Below are positions 63,729 through 64,000 of a stretch of 64,000 nt of DNA, piece by piece. This stretch comes from Saccharopolyspora spinosa NRRL 18395 (lineage in GTDB: Bacteria; Actinomycetota; Actinomycetes; Mycobacteriales; Pseudonocardiaceae). The notes beneath the pieces are model-generated. The model worked only from the letters and a program-made list of their open reading frames with translations, was not told where the DNA came from and ran no database searches. Location of the stretch: the NCBI RefSeq assembly GCF_000194155.1, contig NZ_GL877878.1, positions 774,458-838,457 of the forward strand, in the 5' to 3' direction. Position numbers and translations under genes: made by a program. Numbering within the stretch: position 1 is the first letter of the stretch; the number at the start of each line of letters is the position of its first letter.

Positions 63729-64000
63729 ATGACAGACGGTGAGCAGGCCTACCGGATCGAGGTTCTCGATGGAGGTGATCCGCTTCGGGTGGAACGGCTC
63801 ACCCGGTCGCTGCGCGACGAGCTCACTAGGCTTGACGCCGTATCGGTGGATTTCGCGCCAGGAGGCGTGGGCACTGCCGGAAGCAAGAGCAGCCCGCTCG
63901 CTGACTTGGCCCTGCTCGCAGTTGGCGCGACCGGCGGCTTCGCCTCGTCCAAGCACTTCGCCAGCGTGCTCACGACAGCGATCACTGAATGGTGCCGCAA
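63729..64000 (+). CDS. EACC1-like protein (effector-associated constant component), 3' end beyond window
   Basis: ATG 63729 with GAGAGG upstream; 90 codons are visible and the frame is open at the window end. The chain reads YRIEVLDGGDPLRVERLTRSLRDELTRLDAVSVDFAPGG, then SPLADLALLAVGATGGFASSKHFASVLTTAITEWCR. The order of a beta-strand with LDGGDP, a helix with LTR-LR-EL, a strand with V-F-PGG and a C-terminal hydrophobic segment is that of EACC1. EACC1 is a small adaptor encoded next to effector domains in NTP-dependent conflict systems of actinobacteria. The expected partner (protease, nuclease or caspase with a NACHT/AP-ATPase) would lie past 64000. Confidence 0.7.
   Translation, partial: MTDGEQAYRIEVLDGGDPLRVERLTRSLRDELTRLDAVSVDFAPGGVGTAGSKSSPLADLALLAVGATGGFASSKHFASVLTTAITEWCR

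Overview
The window is high-GC DNA with actinobacterial gene content: IclR/TetR/LysR regulators, F420-dependent oxidoreductases, an ESX-associated EspG-like protein, a DUF2637 element protein, and many GTG starts. A Pseudonocardiaceae member such as Saccharopolyspora is my best guess; this is inference from gene content, not a database match. No rRNA, complete tRNA or CRISPR array was seen.

Region 1 (1-17.8 kb) is ordinary chromosome. It holds a truncated FAD reductase divergent from an IclR regulator, a CPA1 Na+/H+ antiporter, a UBP-type zinc finger protein, an APC amino-acid permease, a TetR regulator with two clear operators in front of a divergent SnoaL/NTF2-like gene, a HAD-IIA phosphatase, a DUF952-cupin fusion, an F420 LLM enzyme, a Ppx/GppA protein, a holin-like membrane protein, an EspG-like protein, peptidase E, an EamA exporter with a divergent LysR regulator, and a secreted C39 peptidase with a structured leader and a strong terminator.

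Region 2 (17.8-35.4 kb) is a decayed accessory zone. It contains a group II intron reverse transcriptase with an internal tandem duplication of its active-site region, inside an IS701-like shell; remnants of IS630 and Tn3 transposases; two intact IS elements; a secreted protein truncated by an IS; an MFS exporter frameshifted by a 25-bp duplication beside a dead TetR gene; a methyltransferase stub; a CPA2 antiporter; an RraA-family gene; a hemA 3' fragment next to a tRNA 3'-end-like sequence; and a three-subunit molybdenum hydroxylase operon whose large subunit is frameshifted.

Region 3 (35.4-50.4 kb) holds a glycosyltransferase/epimerase operon (DUF2064, GT2, NAD-epimerase) divergent from a GT87-like enzyme, a cytochrome b561-sulfite-oxidase-like fusion with a coupled membrane protein, an IS110 remnant, an F420 PPOX / NAD(P)-binding pair divergent from an AraC regulator, a secreted GH43 protein, a TetR-controlled membrane protein, a broken SGNH hydrolase, and an HNH protein with a 17-residue repeat tail.

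Region 4 (50.4-64 kb) is a nest of mobile elements inside the integration module of an actinobacterial integrative element. The surviving order on the minus strand is AbrB-like protein, tyrosine integrase, a 34-aa ORF, then a DUF2637 protein. The integrase is split into two pieces 8.3 kb apart. Between them lie a group II intron with an internally deleted RT gene and an ISL3-family IS, itself split by a 4.5-kb Tn554-like transposon (tnpA, tnpB, tnpC, no cargo). A further group II intron remnant carries a 155-bp MITE-like foldback element with a 5-bp target duplication. At the very end a gene starts whose product looks like EACC1, the adaptor of a class of NTP-dependent conflict systems; its partners lie beyond the window.
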